Below, one piece after another: positions 45,401 to 58,263 of a stretch of 64,000 nt of DNA. The notes below the pieces were generated by a model. That model had not been told where the DNA came from and did not search any database. It saw nothing but the letters and a program-made list of their open reading frames with translations. Source of the DNA: Sipunculus nudus (taxonomy: Eukaryota; Annelida; Sipuncula; Golfingiida; Sipunculidae); the NCBI GenBank assembly GCA_026874595.1, contig CM049321.1:3116479-3180478 (forward strand). The letters are read 5' to 3'. Each line of letters begins with the position of its first letter. Within the stretch, counting starts at the first letter, position 1. The position numbers and the translations under genes were made by a program.

Positions 45401-48060
45401 ATTCCAGCATGTTACATATATACATCATTTGTTATATACTATCGTAAGGAAAGGAAGGATTAATAGTTATATACGTGATTTGATGGAAAAGACTTAATAT
45501 GAGAGGAGTACGTGCATTACCATCCCACTGAACCCTGTTGTTATAAACTAGAAATAATCAGCTTTTCATCAATGGTCTTAAGTGGACCAATTTAGATGCG
45601 TGTAATTAATGTATTTACGGAAATCTATGTGAAGTTACAGCAAGTTCAGCCCGGTCTGCAAGCTCTGTTTAATTTGCCATGTACTTCGTTTACCCATCAA
45701 TTGAATCCAGGGTTCTACATGCTTAACAAGCAGAAGTATTTGATCAATGACCCCTTGGCCTTTGATGTAGTTACATTGAATCCTTGGGTTCAATTGATTT
45801 TACTTTGTCTATTTGACCACCGAATATCAAGGCAGTGATACAAAATTCAAACAGACGGATGTCAGCTTCAACAGAAAGTGACATGGTATTCAGGGAAGCC
45901 ATGCCTTGTAGCAAAGGAAAACACACGTAGAGTTGACCAGAGTTCGAATGTCAGGAAACAAGACACCATCTCCTCTTTAGCACAGGTCAGCTGTAAACAC
46001 GGGTTAAATACACAACAATCGTTGATGTATAAGACTGACGATCCGTACAGTTTAACCTCTTTATAGTCGTTTCGATGCCTTCCATTTATGCATGGCTGCA
46101 GGATGGACTTTCACAGGACAGTGTTTGTGCTTAGGAAGAATGATACCCCGCTCTATCATGTATATATAACAGAGCGGTTTACCAGTCTAGCGCTTGGGGG
46201 CATCCTCCTCCCCCCCCCCCCCCCCCCACCCCTACAATAGAGGTCAATCATGTGATTGGCTGCATCATATGTGAAAACTAGACGTATTTAAAACTTAAAA
46301 AATAGCTTTTTGATGAATACTCTGGTTTCTGGTTTCCATAAAATTCGGTCTCGATAAGCCAAGACATGCCAAGATTTTAACGAGTTTTTTCTTTATAGTA
46401 TACCACTCCTGAATACACTCCTTACAGTTACATACCTATCTTGAGATTATAAATTGCAGATAAGGGTTGTAATTACAGCCAGCTATGAACCTGTTTAATC
46501 TGTAGAATTTATATGGATTCCTTACGGATTCTGGGCACATAGTAACAAACTATATTTAAATTCATCCGGAGAAAGGTTCTTATGATGCAGGTTGGTCTGC
46601 AGGCTCTAATTAAACACGGTTCATGTATCTTTGATTACAACAGTAAACCCATATTACCTTTAGGGTTGAATGTGCAACATTATCTTTTGACATATAATGA
46701 CCTTCTTCTCTCGGACTGTATTATCACCAGATGGCCGTGGTCAGTGGCTATCAGAATGTTATAAATACGTTTATATAAACAAAACCAGATCCGGTGCACC
46801 ATTGAATCGGCGCTCTTCGGTTATTATATAAAAGTTTCGAGGTATTATCTTCATCAAATACAAGTCATATACCAAAAAAGGGCCCATTCAATTATTTCGA
46901 AAAGAAGAAGTAAAAGAACAAACCTTTGATTTTTATATTATCAATGGTCAAAATATATTAAAACAAGATATTCATCAATTATAAAATTGAAATTTAAATG
47001 CTTTTGCTGTATCATTACAGGAATCGCGCATTATAGGGATAAACCTTTATTTGTGGGTTGACTTATCAGGAGCAAGTCATTAAGACTGGTTCCGTGTCAC
47101 ATACTCCTCTTCCTGGTTTCCGTCAACGATTAAAATAGACTGGCGCTCTGCTAACAATACGTGTATATGAGGTACGTGATCTGAACCTCCATGACATAGT
47201 CTGTTTCAAGAATGAATAAGGAATCAATGTTGGTTCCAAATTCGCCGATTTGGTGTTATTCTTGTCCGTCTTGTCATGATTTTGTATATTCATAGAAACA
47301 GCATACTGAAACAATGAGACCCAGTGAGTACGTCAAATAAAGAGATTACACTTTCATTCCGCACTTTCTCCTGGCAACGTTATGTAAGCAGGCAAAGCGG
47401 TTCTTACATCACCGGGCCAAGTTACAGTAAAAAGATTTTCCTGTAAGTTCGGGTAGTTGCGGGAGTCGTGGATATAGGCTTCCAGGGATCGCTTGGCGAT
47501 GGCACACATTATGTTGTATGAGTGATGTGTTGTTGGTGAAAAAAAAGAATGTCTCTGGAGAGAAAGAAATTTTGTCAGTCATTTCTGTTTGTAAACAATA
47601 ATTACCTGTAATCGATACAGGCATGATGATGTGCAAAGGAAGAGGCGTAGACAGAGCTGTGTCCAGCTTGGAATCATGGCATTTTCAAACTCATTTCTTA
47701 ATCTTCCAACATAAAACATAAAAAAGAACCATGTAAAAGTGCACATTACACCAGTCGTACATCTTGCGACCTCCGAGCTCATGAAACATGTGCAAATTAA
47801 TGTGAAAAACACTATTGGTGAGTATTTACAGCGAGTTCCTTGGAAATTAATCAATCAAAGAATTGCTAGGTCTTCATGGCGCCAACAATGTCTCGTGACC
47901 TCTCACCTCATTAAATATGCATTGGTTTTGCCCAGAATCGAACCAGGCGGGATAATCTTTTGTTTAATATTTGTAGTGAGTTTTTTTATGAGAATCCATT
48001 TTATAACTATAAAGTTATCGGGGCGACACCCACTACCATAATTCGACCCGTATAAAAAAA
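42450..48060. other. long spacer, no supported gene
   Basis: A C-run lies at about 46208-46230. Faint duplicated phrases (GGTCTGCA(A/G)GCTCT near 45653 and 46592) suggest diverged repeats. Open frames such as 43812-44105 and 45596-45838 have no splice sites or family resemblance. A tRNA T-arm-like GGTTCGATTC on the minus strand near 47935 lacks the rest of a tRNA. Confidence 0.45.
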
Positions 48061-48811
48061 CAAGAGCCCATGGGTCACTGTGCTCAGTTGAAGTTGACCT
48101 TGAAGGTAAAATCTAAAATAAATTGTCTAATTTTCAAGCTTTTATTTTCAAATTTCAGATTGCAACAAATTTAATACTTATATTTACATGCTGTGAAAAT
48201 TAAATCAATAGTACCAACAGAAAAAAAAGTGCCCTGCTCAAAGTTGGGCAAAGTTTAAGGTACTGATTTTATTTTCATGCTAATAACTTAAAAATATTAC
48301 AAAATTCAGATGTAATTTTTGGTAAACAATTGAATAAATAAGTTATATACTTGGGAAAATAGTCTCTAGTTTCAAAATGTTTCATGTAAAGTGAGTATAT
48401 ATTTTTCAGGTTTTTTTACAAAGTCCATTATGTTCGGGTCCATAACTGATTTTATAATTAACCGACTTAATTTCTGGATATGTATATAGGAAATATATAG
48501 GAGATTACTTGTGGTAAATATTAAGAAAAACAAATAAGTGGTTTTGATTTTAGGCAGTCCTGAAGTGTGATAATAGGTTTTTAATGAAAATTTGAGGTTT
48601 TTCCTAAATATCTCGAAGGAACGAGGTGATATTGACCAAATTGTTGGTATGGTAGGAGATTTTGGGGACATCCAACAGTATGCCGAATTTTAGATTCGTA
48701 GGTCTAACGGTTTCAAAACGTGCCAGTCTAACGGAAGGACAGACGGACAGACGGATGCACGACGGACAATGGACGACTAAAGCTCATATGACTTACAGTC
48801 AGCTGAGCTAA
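48061..48811 (+). mobile_element. 'CCCATGGGTCAC...CAGCTGAGCTA' element, copy A
   Basis: Starts CAAGAGCCCATGGGTCAC and ends TTACAGTCAGCTGAGCTA after a GACGGACAGACGGA-rich stretch. Its body shares long ordered stretches with 55570-56268 (ATGCTGTGAAAAT, TAATAACTT, TTGGTAAACAATTGAAT, GGAGATTTTGGGGACATC). The family is non-coding and I remember it as common in bivalves. Ends CTCAG(T/C)TGA face each other weakly. Confidence 0.6.
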
Positions 48812-48846
48812 AAACAAAATATATTGACCATTAATAAATACCAATC

Positions 48847-48886
<40 letters not shown>

Positions 48887-51800
48887 TGTTTTCCTTTTGC
48901 ATCTATTTGTCTGTCCGCCAGATCATCTGTTTGTGTCTTCATTGCCCCTTTGTTTGGACATCGTTCTTTGTCTAAGCCTATCTTTGAGAACTTGCAAAGC
49001 CCAAGCCTCCTCATGTAATCTGTAAATATGTTTTCGTGTTCAGCAGCCCGGTCTGTGACTACTCCTGTGATTAACTTACAAGATACAAGGTACCGGGCGT
49101 GTTTCAACAGATTCCTCCAACATTTTCCACCTCATGTCATGGTAATTTTTCAATCTGGGGCATGCATTGTCCACCCCCCGCTGTCGGTATCACTGCCGCA
49201 TTCCTTATTGGGACACCGGCGGTAAGATGTTATGTCAAGAGCTATTAAGGTTAAATATCCACAGAGTCAAATCTTATTAGACGTCCGGGGCTCAGACAGA
49301 TCAGATAGCGGCCTTCCCTGTCCACCTGTGGAAGTAATGTGTCTAATCTAGTTCGGCACCGACGCCGGGCTCAACTCAGATTACCATGGCCAGCTGTCCG
49401 GCCGACGAATCTAAACAAAATAGACATACTCCTGTCCGCGTGTACGTTTATCATCTGCCCAACATGTTGCGCGGTGGTTATGTTTTCGTCCGGGTTCTAC
49501 TATAGAATTAACCACACCTTACCTGTCGTTTCTTTTATGGTTATTGATTTTTATGTCACAGACTTTATTTAAATGCTAGTCTGTCCTTCATAAAGAAGTA
49601 CTATCGGTTTGTCTGTGTGTCTGTTAAAATGGCGGTTTGTGTGCTAACGTACAAGATATTGTTACTTTGAATGTGGTTTGTAAGCAGAATTTCGCAAACC
49701 GAAAAACCCATTTCCGAAAAAAATTCATGTACGGGTGGGCCATGGGAAGTTAAATTTTGGTGTTAGTACAAATGAAGAGATGGATCCAGTATGCTCGTTT
49801 GGCCCTTTCAAATTTGGAGATATGCGCTCTTCTGGGTGCGCTCTTCATTTCGAAAATGTTTTGATGGAACTTTAATAATGTACCGGACGGAGACAGAGGT
49901 TGGATAAGAAAGACATGACTTTACATGAGGGGTTAGTTAAGCTGTAGAGGTAAAACTTATTAAAACCAAAAAAAAACATGACTCCGCATGTATCTTTTAA
50001 ATAAACTGACTGGGCCTGAGAGTCATAATACCAGTCACTTAATACCAGTACCACAGCAGCTGTTCTAAAGGTCGGATAAATATTCTGGCAGGATGGAAGT
50101 ATTATTTATAAAAACATTAAAAGCCCTGTTTTACTTGCACTACGGTTGAATATTTCATTTCAAACTGAGTCATGTGGTGACAGTACCTCCCCTCTTTTCC
50201 TCAACACCCGTTTTCGTGAGAATATTCATGCAGACAGGTATATTCATGCAGAAAAAGGCGCCTCCTTTCGGACAGATTTGTAGCTATAATAATACAGACT
50301 TGCACCTGGTGCTATATGAACAATTTTTCTCTTCGGCCGCAGTGGGTAAACCTGCGCTGCTTGCAAGTCGGTTATGGAATGTACGATCGTGGGAATTGGT
50401 TCAAGGAAAATAAATGAAAATCATGTACATATGTTGACACCTTGGACTAATATCGTGCATATATGTCAGTTATATTTGAGATCAAGCGCAGACACGAACA
50501 GATAACAGAAAAAATAAAGACCTGTAACCTTCTTCATTCATCCGAGCTTTCCAGAGAATTGGGGGTATCTCAATCACGTGATCAAAATTTAAAGCACAGG
50601 CTCGATCAAGGCCGTCCCTGAACTGGCGATGAATATAGTGTTTGTAGTCATCCGGGAATTATTTCACCATCATGGTTTCATTATAAATTTTGTTCAAATT
50701 TATCTTAATAGTCCGGGGGACTTTATGACTCAGTCAACAGTTAAAAGGGCCACGTGGTCCCAGGCCCGAACTGGCCATGTATAATATTTTGAGAAAACCT
50801 TTCATGGATTTTTTTTTAACCCAACAAAGTAACTGCAATTTCGGGAATAATAAAAAATGAAGTGAGTTTAGCACGGTTTCTTGCACCATCTACATATATC
50901 ATAAATCGCCCGGGCCACCTGTTTAAAGGTGATAGACGATTGAGCGATTGAAAAAAATCAGTAATGCACCATTACAACTGCCTGGGTCGAGGAAAACACG
51001 ACGCGGCACTCTATATTCTAAGGAGACAGGTTTTGCGCTCCTGTTAAATGTTCTCTCCGCCGTGCATGCACAATGACCCCATCTCAATATGAAAAAAGTT
51101 ACAATATCAATATGAAAAAAAAAAATTCTTTTATTTAAGAGAGGAGATTTTCGTTGCTTTTTCTCATATTTCTCGTACCTGGTTTTTTTTAAGTAATTTA
51201 TTAATTTTTTTCTAGTAAAAAGGCACCCCCGATTACTACAGTGATTTCATGTCTACATCTAGAAGTGACATGTTTGATCAGTCCTTTTTAAGACAAATGA
51301 CTTCCGTATATTGAAAAACAACATATTCTGTATCGAACTGTGAACAACCGGCATGTTTTCACATTCTTTTTTCCATGCTATTTAGTCAGTTTTTTTGTTC
51401 CTTTCTTATCGTACGATTTAATATTCATTCTGGAGTCACATGATATGTACATATTGGAATTATATTGGCGCCAAGCTCATAAATACGCATGATTTAAGCA
51501 TTAAGTCCTCTCAAGCCTGACTGAACTTACATGATAATTTAACTAGCGTTTACGGTCATATTTTCTATATTCTCCAAATAAAACTACAAAAATTCTCACT
51601 TATGCACGAATGAACCTGGGATTAACACGGTTTGCACACACATGGCGGAGGCTTGCATTCCTTAGAATGCAGATTTCTAGTTTATTAAAGGTTTTAACAT
51701 AAAAAATAAATAAACTGGTGTATCTATCAATGATGTATGCTTTAATCAACAAGCTTCGTTTCTTTCCTCTACGGGGTAACATAAATGGTGTGGAGGTCTA

Positions 51801-52366
51801 GACTATTTATCAACGGCGACGAGCATCACCAATAATACGTGGACCTCAGATGGAATAAACGTATCAGATTATTGAAGCCAATTTAAACTGGGAATCATTG
51901 CCGACCCTTGTTCACACGACGGAGCTCGCATTCCAGAAACTTAATAGCCACACAAAAGCCGCGAATAAATCACCTTGGTCTGTGCCAATTATCCCCTGTC
52001 GCTGTGACCAAAGCGTGGACGTCCATTTAACGGCGGATAACTATGAAGCGTCTATTTGGTCGTCGGGCGTGTGGGCGCATGCACTATGATTGTATCGTCT
52101 TATCTGTTTTGTGCTGAGGACATCTGGATCTCTTTAGAAAGGGTAAGCCGATTTACTTACCCGTACCCCTAAACTGAGATCTGTCCACACAGACCATTAC
52201 GTGCGTATGAATAACAAAAGGGGGATAACCGGGGTCACGCCCAGGTAAAAGGCGAGAAACTGTAACAGATGACCTGATGCGTCTTGTCTCTCTCTGGACG
52301 GAAACTGAGAAGTTCTTGCACTGAATCATACCTCTGTTGAGGTTTAATAAACCGCAGGTGCCAGAG
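48812..52366. other. spacer with a (TC)n tract
   Basis: (TC)n at about 48853-48884. A CGGTTTGTCTGTGTGTCTG-type stretch near 49600 looks like a repeat edge. A segment at 51640-51690 matches 59860-59898 (GGCGGAGG(C/T)TTGCATTCC). No gene is supported. Confidence 0.45.
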
Positions 52367-54362
52367 TATCCCCAGACATAGTAGCCCCCCCCCCCCCCCT
52401 TTAAGAATAGACCCCCATTTTTAGCAACATATACTGACACTTGGCATGTTTATTGTTTCTTCCATCTAACAATCCACAATCTTGTTGAAGATGTTGGTCC
52501 TGTGACCTTGATCTTTTTAAAGATGTGTCCTGTGACCTTGACCTTTGACCTCATGACCCCAAAATCAATTCGGGTCTTGCTTTTCCAATGGGACATATGC
52601 AAGTCAAGTTTGAAATCTATACATCAATAAAGCAGGAATTATCATCCAGAAACTAATTTTTGGACAGATGGCTCTTGTGACCTTCACCTTTGACCTTGTG
52701 ACCTCAAAATTGATGGTGTTCTTCCTCTCTTGGCAGGAGAACTATATGTGCAAGATGAAAGATCTGAGATGAAATGTTTGGCTGAAAATGCATCCACATC
52801 TTTTTAAAGATGTGTCCTGTGACCTTGACCTTTGACCTTATGACCCCAAAATCAATTTTGGTCTTGCTTTTCCAATGGGACATATACAAGTCAAGTTTGA
52901 AATCCATACATCAATAAAAGCAGGAATTATCATCCAGAACTAATTTTTGGACAGATGGCTCCTGTGACCTTCACCTTTGACCTGGTGACCTCAAAATTGA
53001 TAGGGGTCTTCTACTCTTGGCAGGTGAACTATATGTGCAAGATGAAAGATGTGAGATGAATTGTTTGGCTGAAAATGCATCTACAATCTTTTTAAAGAGG
53101 TTTCTTGTGACCTTGACCTTTGACCTCATGACCCCAAAATCAATTTTGGTCTTGCTTTTCCAATGGGTCAAATACCAGTAAAGTTTAAAATCCATACATC
53201 AATAAAAGAAGGAATTATCATCCAGAAACTAATTATTGGACAGATGGCTCCTGTGACCTTCACCTTTGACCTTGTGACCTCAAAATTGATAGGGATCTTC
53301 CTCTCTTGGCAGGTGAACTATATGTGCAAGATGAAAGATCTGAGATGAAATGTTTGGCTGAAAATGCATCCACATCTTTTTAAAGATGTGTCCTGTGACC
53401 TTGACCTTTGACCTCATGACCCCAAAATCAATTTGGGTCTTGCTTTTCCAATGGGACATGTACAAGTCAAGTTTGAAATCCATACATCAATAAAAGCAGG
53501 AATTATCATCCAGAAACTAATTTTTGGACATATAGCTCCTGTGGCCTTGACCTTTGACCTTGTGACCCCAAAATTTATATGGATCATCCACTATTGGCAA
53601 GTGAGCTATATATTCAAGATGGAAGACCTAGGATGAAAGTTTGGCTTAAAATGCATCCACAGTATCTTTTAAAGCCAGTCCATTGACCTTGACCTTTGAC
53701 CTCATGACCCTAGAACCTATAGGGTTCTTACTTTAGTGGTGGGCCATACATAAGTCATGTTTGAAATCCATATGGCTATCAAAACTGGAGATATCATAAG
53801 AGGTGTGTGATTTTCACCATATATGGCAATATTCAAGGTCAAGGCCACTATCATAGGAAAGGTCATGACCCCAATTTTAATAAACATCATCCCATAACCC
53901 ATACCTATGTATATGCATAATATAAAAGAAATCTGTCCATTAGTTTTGACTTATAATGCTCACAGTACTGTAAGGTGGCAATTTTGGGGGTATTAAACGG
54001 CACGAAAACAAGTAAAGAATAATAGGTGGCGCCACACCAGTTTCTGGAACATGACAACCCTATCCATGATCTTCCATCAACTTGATTTTGGGATAAATCC
54101 ATGCAAGATTTCTTGAGATATTAAAGAATTTGTGTGATTTTCCCCAAAACTGGACCTATTCAAGGTCAAGGACACTCTCCTAGTAAAGGTCATGACCTCA
54201 TTTTAAATAGGCGTCGTCCTCTTACCCATATCTATACATATACCAAGTTTGGTAAAGTTCCGTGAAATATTTTTTGGGTTATCGCGCCAACAAGATTTAT
54301 ATGCGGCGGCGGCGGCGGGACCGGTATGAAAACATAGTATCCCCCGACTTTGTCTGGGGATA
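52367..54362 (-). mobile_element. non-autonomous TIR element with 288-bp internal array, copy 2
   Basis: Inverted copy of 24296-26009. The left end TATCCCCAGACATAGTAG and right end (reverse complement TATCCCCAGACAAAGTCG) are both intact, each beginning with TA. Units with TGTGACCTTGACC start at 52531, 52819, 53106 and 53394, with a diverged unit at 53682: a 287-288 bp period and one more unit than copy 1. The right-hand ~370 bases differ from copy 1 at only a handful of places by eye (one CCG-tract indel, two small indels, a few substitutions). A C-run lies just inside the left end. Confidence 0.78.
52533..53702 (-). promoter_or_regulatory. array of nuclear-receptor-like motifs (DR1 plus ERRE)
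   Basis: TGACCTTGACCTTTGACCT, the reverse complement of AGGTCAAAGGTCAAGGTCA, occurs near 52533, 52821, 53108, 53396 and 53684. The 52821 copy reads TGACCTTA after the DR1 half-sites. Weaker versions (CTTCACCTTTGACCTTGTGACC) lie between them. Same interpretation and caveats as the array at 25250. Confidence 0.45.
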
Positions 54363-54636
54363 CAATAATAAGAGAATCATATGATTTTTTAATGAAATAT
54401 AACTGAAACGATTATTAAAATAATATTATAGAATATATTCATGAATGCATTCATGAATACATTTTGAAAGTATTTGCACTGGTATTCAAATACTTTCATT
54501 TTTACCTGAATTCCCATTTTTATGCAAGAAATTTTATAATGGAATTCATATTCATATTCATTTGCCAAGTAATCGCACCATGTCTGGTATTTATTCAGTT
54601 TTAGCCAAACAATGATGTTGAGAATCCAGAATATAA

Positions 54637-56268
54637 ACAAAGGACCCATGGGTCACGACAACCAGCTTAAGTTTGAAATTTTTGCAAATGCTTAATATGA
54701 AAAATATTCTATTGAAATGTTTTTTATTTATATAAGCATATGAGAAGCTAAATGGAAAGGGCTCTCCTACTTGGTTATAGTAAAGTTCTCAATATATGAT
54801 TGCAAACTAATACTCTGACAAGACTGTCATGAATAAAAACAGTAAAAGTTTTGAGATACTGTGATGCATGTGAAAAATTTGCAGATGGACAGGCAAGTGG
54901 ACAGAATGGACTAATACCTTCATTTCACTTTCAAGGGAATAATGCATTTAAGTTTATATATAACAACATGGCATCTACAAAATTATTCCTTGAATCTCTA
55001 TTAAAACTTTTTGCACATTGGAGTTTTCAGTACATGCTTAATTTCATTCACCGAAATAAAATAAAAGATTCAGTATATTTGATAAAATAAAAACATCTTT
55101 TCAAATAAAGTACACACACTGTTGGTTGAATGAGGGACAAACAATATCATTATGCTAATTACAATCTAAGCTATAATTAATTACTGGAATTAATAGTCAA
55201 TTTCACACCTGGTGAAGTTTTACTCCTCTGAAGTAAAGCATTTTCATAGCAATACATCACTTTGTGGACACGATTAAATGTGCACTTTAATCATTGTAAC
55301 CCTGGTGGTACATTACAAAATCTAAAATGTAGCATGTCCAAGAATAAAATAAAATACAGAAAATTATAACATTCATCTAGTTTATGCACCAGCTTGGGGG
55401 GGGGGGGGTGAGTGCAGGGCAGAGGGGAAGCCTGCTAGTAGTGGCCAAGCTGGGCCAAGGCAAGCTGCCTGGGGTGGGTTACATAATGCAAGTGAAGGCT
55501 GTACTACTAGGTGGGCCAGATGTAAACAACACTTGACATGGTGTATGAAAACTTGAATAAAAGCAACTCTTTTCAAACAATTTCTTTGAAATTTCAGATT
55601 TTAAAAGATTAAATCCTTATGTATATATGCTGTGAAAATAAAATCAACAGTACTTACAGGGAAAAAAACGTGCCACTGCCAAATTTGGACAAAATTTAAG
55701 GTATTGATTTTTTATTTATGCTAATAACTTGAAAAATTTGCAAAATTCAGATCTAATTTTGGGTAAACAATTGAATCTTGATAAAATAAAGTTATATTCC
55801 TGAAAAAAAGTCTCCAGCTTCAGCAATTCTCATGTTAAGTGAGCAAATATATTTACTGATTTTTAAAAAATTGCATTGTATTTGGGCCTATAACTTCAAA
55901 ATAATACCCAATACTGACCTAATTTTTGGTATGTTCATAGAAAATGTATGAAAGAATATGAATACTAAATCTGATCAAAAACAGATCAGTGGTTTTGATA
56001 TTAGGCAGCCTTGAAGTGTAACAATGGCTTTTTTATGGAAAACGGAGGTTTTTCCTTAATATCTCGAAGGAACGAAGTTCTAATGACCCAATTTCTGGTA
56101 TGGTAGGAGATTTTGGGGACATCTAATGGTATGCAGTATTTTGGATTTGTAGATCCAACAATTTTAAAACGTGCCCTGTTAACGGACGGACGGACGGCCG
56201 GACGGACGGACGGACGACGGACAAAGGACCACGACTATAGCTCAGATGACTTATAGTCAGCTGAGCTA
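54637..56268 (+). mobile_element. 'CCCATGGGTCAC...CAGCTGAGCTA' element, copy B, longer
   Basis: Starts AAAGGACCCATGGGTCACGA and ends TTATAGTCAGCTGAGCTA after a GGACGGACGG-rich stretch, like copy A. The 3' part (55570-56268) aligns with copy A. The extra ~900 bases in between (about 54700-55560), including a G-rich patch near 55390-55500, may be a longer version of the element or an insertion. It begins only about 275 bases after the TIR element copy 2. Confidence 0.55.
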
Positions 56269-57339
56269 ATAAAATCAACGGCCAAGCAACGGTGTCGGAT
56301 TCGCCTCACCCTTAACTTTCTTTGTTAACTGATCGAGACGTTGTGAGTTTTGCAATAATGAAACATTACATAGTTTTACAAGTCAAAAATATATGTCACA
56401 TCTCCCCAAAATTCACTTAATTTGTTGACAATACCGGTGAACGATACATCGCAATACACAGTCAAATATCGTAAAGGAATGACAAGCTACCCCTTCATCG
56501 ATACATTCACGATAAGCACCATGCAAGGCCAGAGGCGTTATTCAGGGGTACCCCTTCCTCCTACCCCCCCCCCTCCGCTCCATCGAAGATAAATTGACAC
56601 CACTTTGTGAGGCATCTAATGTGAAAATCTATATACAAGGCACGAGTTGAGTCGCATCTGACTGGTTTATCGTTAGGAAATCGATGTTTTTTGTGGTTTG
56701 GATATAAATACTAACAGGGTAAGATTATTTACATTTGTGTATACAAGGGAAAATTCAACTTGGTATCTAAGTGATAAATCATCATACATGGATAGAATCC
56801 AGTATCGGCTCAGTGAGATAATTTTAATATATGTATACAGCATCCCTTTATATCATCCATAAATTCTGGCACAAATTGTCCAAAACATTCATGTTATCGA
56901 AAATCGTTTATTATGTTAAATTTGCCCCATTTATATTTGTCTCCTCTTGGGACCGTATCATTCGGTATATCTTCCATGCATGTTCAATATATTGGAGTCT
57001 GAGCCTAGACTGTTGTGACTGCCGGGGTTTAATATTGGCAAGGTCCGAGAGGCAACGAGACAGTGTGAGAAAGAATGCGATTACAAACAGCTGCAGATTG
57101 AACCCGCCATTTGTCATCGTCCAGACTTCCCTGTGAGAGGGCAACGACATGGAAGAATGAGAGCGAGACTCAAAGGTCACACGGAGCCACAACAGGTCAT
57201 TAGCACGACAAGTGCCAAGATCCATACCTTCTTCGCCTGTTAGTGTTTATAACATTATTGCAAAGAAAAACATTTTTTTATCTGGGTTTGACCCTCCCTT
57301 TTTCTGAAAATACATTTTGCAGGGTTCCCCATCATTCTT

Positions 57340-57411
<72 letters not shown>

Positions 57412-57937
57412 TAACGGAATGATAGACAGACACTGTTGAAAGTTTAACCTCCGTCTCAGTATGGGTGTGTGCTCGTTTCACTAGCTGGAATATTTAAATA
57501 ACATAATATTTGAGTAACTATACAAGTAAATGCACGCACATATATATTTATATATATATATGTGTGTGTGATTGTGTGTACTTGAAATAAGATGTATATC
57601 ATATCTACATGTGTTAAAAATACATATAGAGGAACAGACAGGGGTGTCTCTGTCGCTATTGCACGCACCTGCAAATGCCCCAGGTGGGTTAATTATTGAT
57701 GTTTGGATTAGACCAGTCACAGGTGTTCAATTATGTCTGTATCCTCAGGAATCAATTATAGAACCGCCTCACCCGCCCTGGTGTTTGTGATAAGAATTAC
57801 TTATGGAATGTCAGTGATAAAACTCTCTTAAGACAAGTTTTTGTTCTCTTAATCTTGACCGGTAGCATGTATGAGTATATATCAATAATATAATTTAATA
57901 TAATATAATATAAATATATAAATTATATTATATTATA
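56269..57937. other. spacer with (TA)n
   Basis: A long (TA)n at 57342-57406, a short (TA)n(TG)n near 57540-57568, and a C-run near 56566. No gene is supported. Confidence 0.5.
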
Positions 57938-58263
57938 ACTCCGTGCAGGGTCCATGTAACCCCTACAGACATAACGGACAGATCCCCCCTATGCTAATTA
58001 TCTGCACTTTATAACTGTAACGATGGTTTTATATCGTTTATCTTGATTATATTATAAAAACGTGACATCTCGGATTTTCAAACTCACAGATGTGCAAGAC
58101 TTCAGGCATTTTATGAATATTATGATTTGTTTGATTAACAAAAGGCAATTTGTATATCCACGAAAAAAAGTGAGAAAAAGTGAACCGTATTGTGATATAA
58201 AGACACTTGCTTTTATAATATATAGACAACTTCCTTTTGACAGAAGCGAGGACCGCACGCACG
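57938..58263 (+). repeat. dispersed repeat, 'ACTCCGTGCAG...GCGAGGACCG', copy 1
   Basis: Shares, in order with 63633-63937, ACTCCGTGCAG, ATAACGGACAGA, CTATGCTAA, CTGCACTTT, CTAACTGTA or ATAACTGTA, ACAGATGTGCAAG, TTATGAATATTAT and GCGAGGACCG. It is preceded by AT-rich simple sequence, as copy 2 is preceded by (TA)n. Confidence 0.65.

Noticed and set aside
47880-48000. A tRNA gene on the minus strand, suggested by GGTTCGATTC near 47935.
   Set aside because: No matching acceptor stem, D-arm or anticodon arm is found at the right distance upstream.
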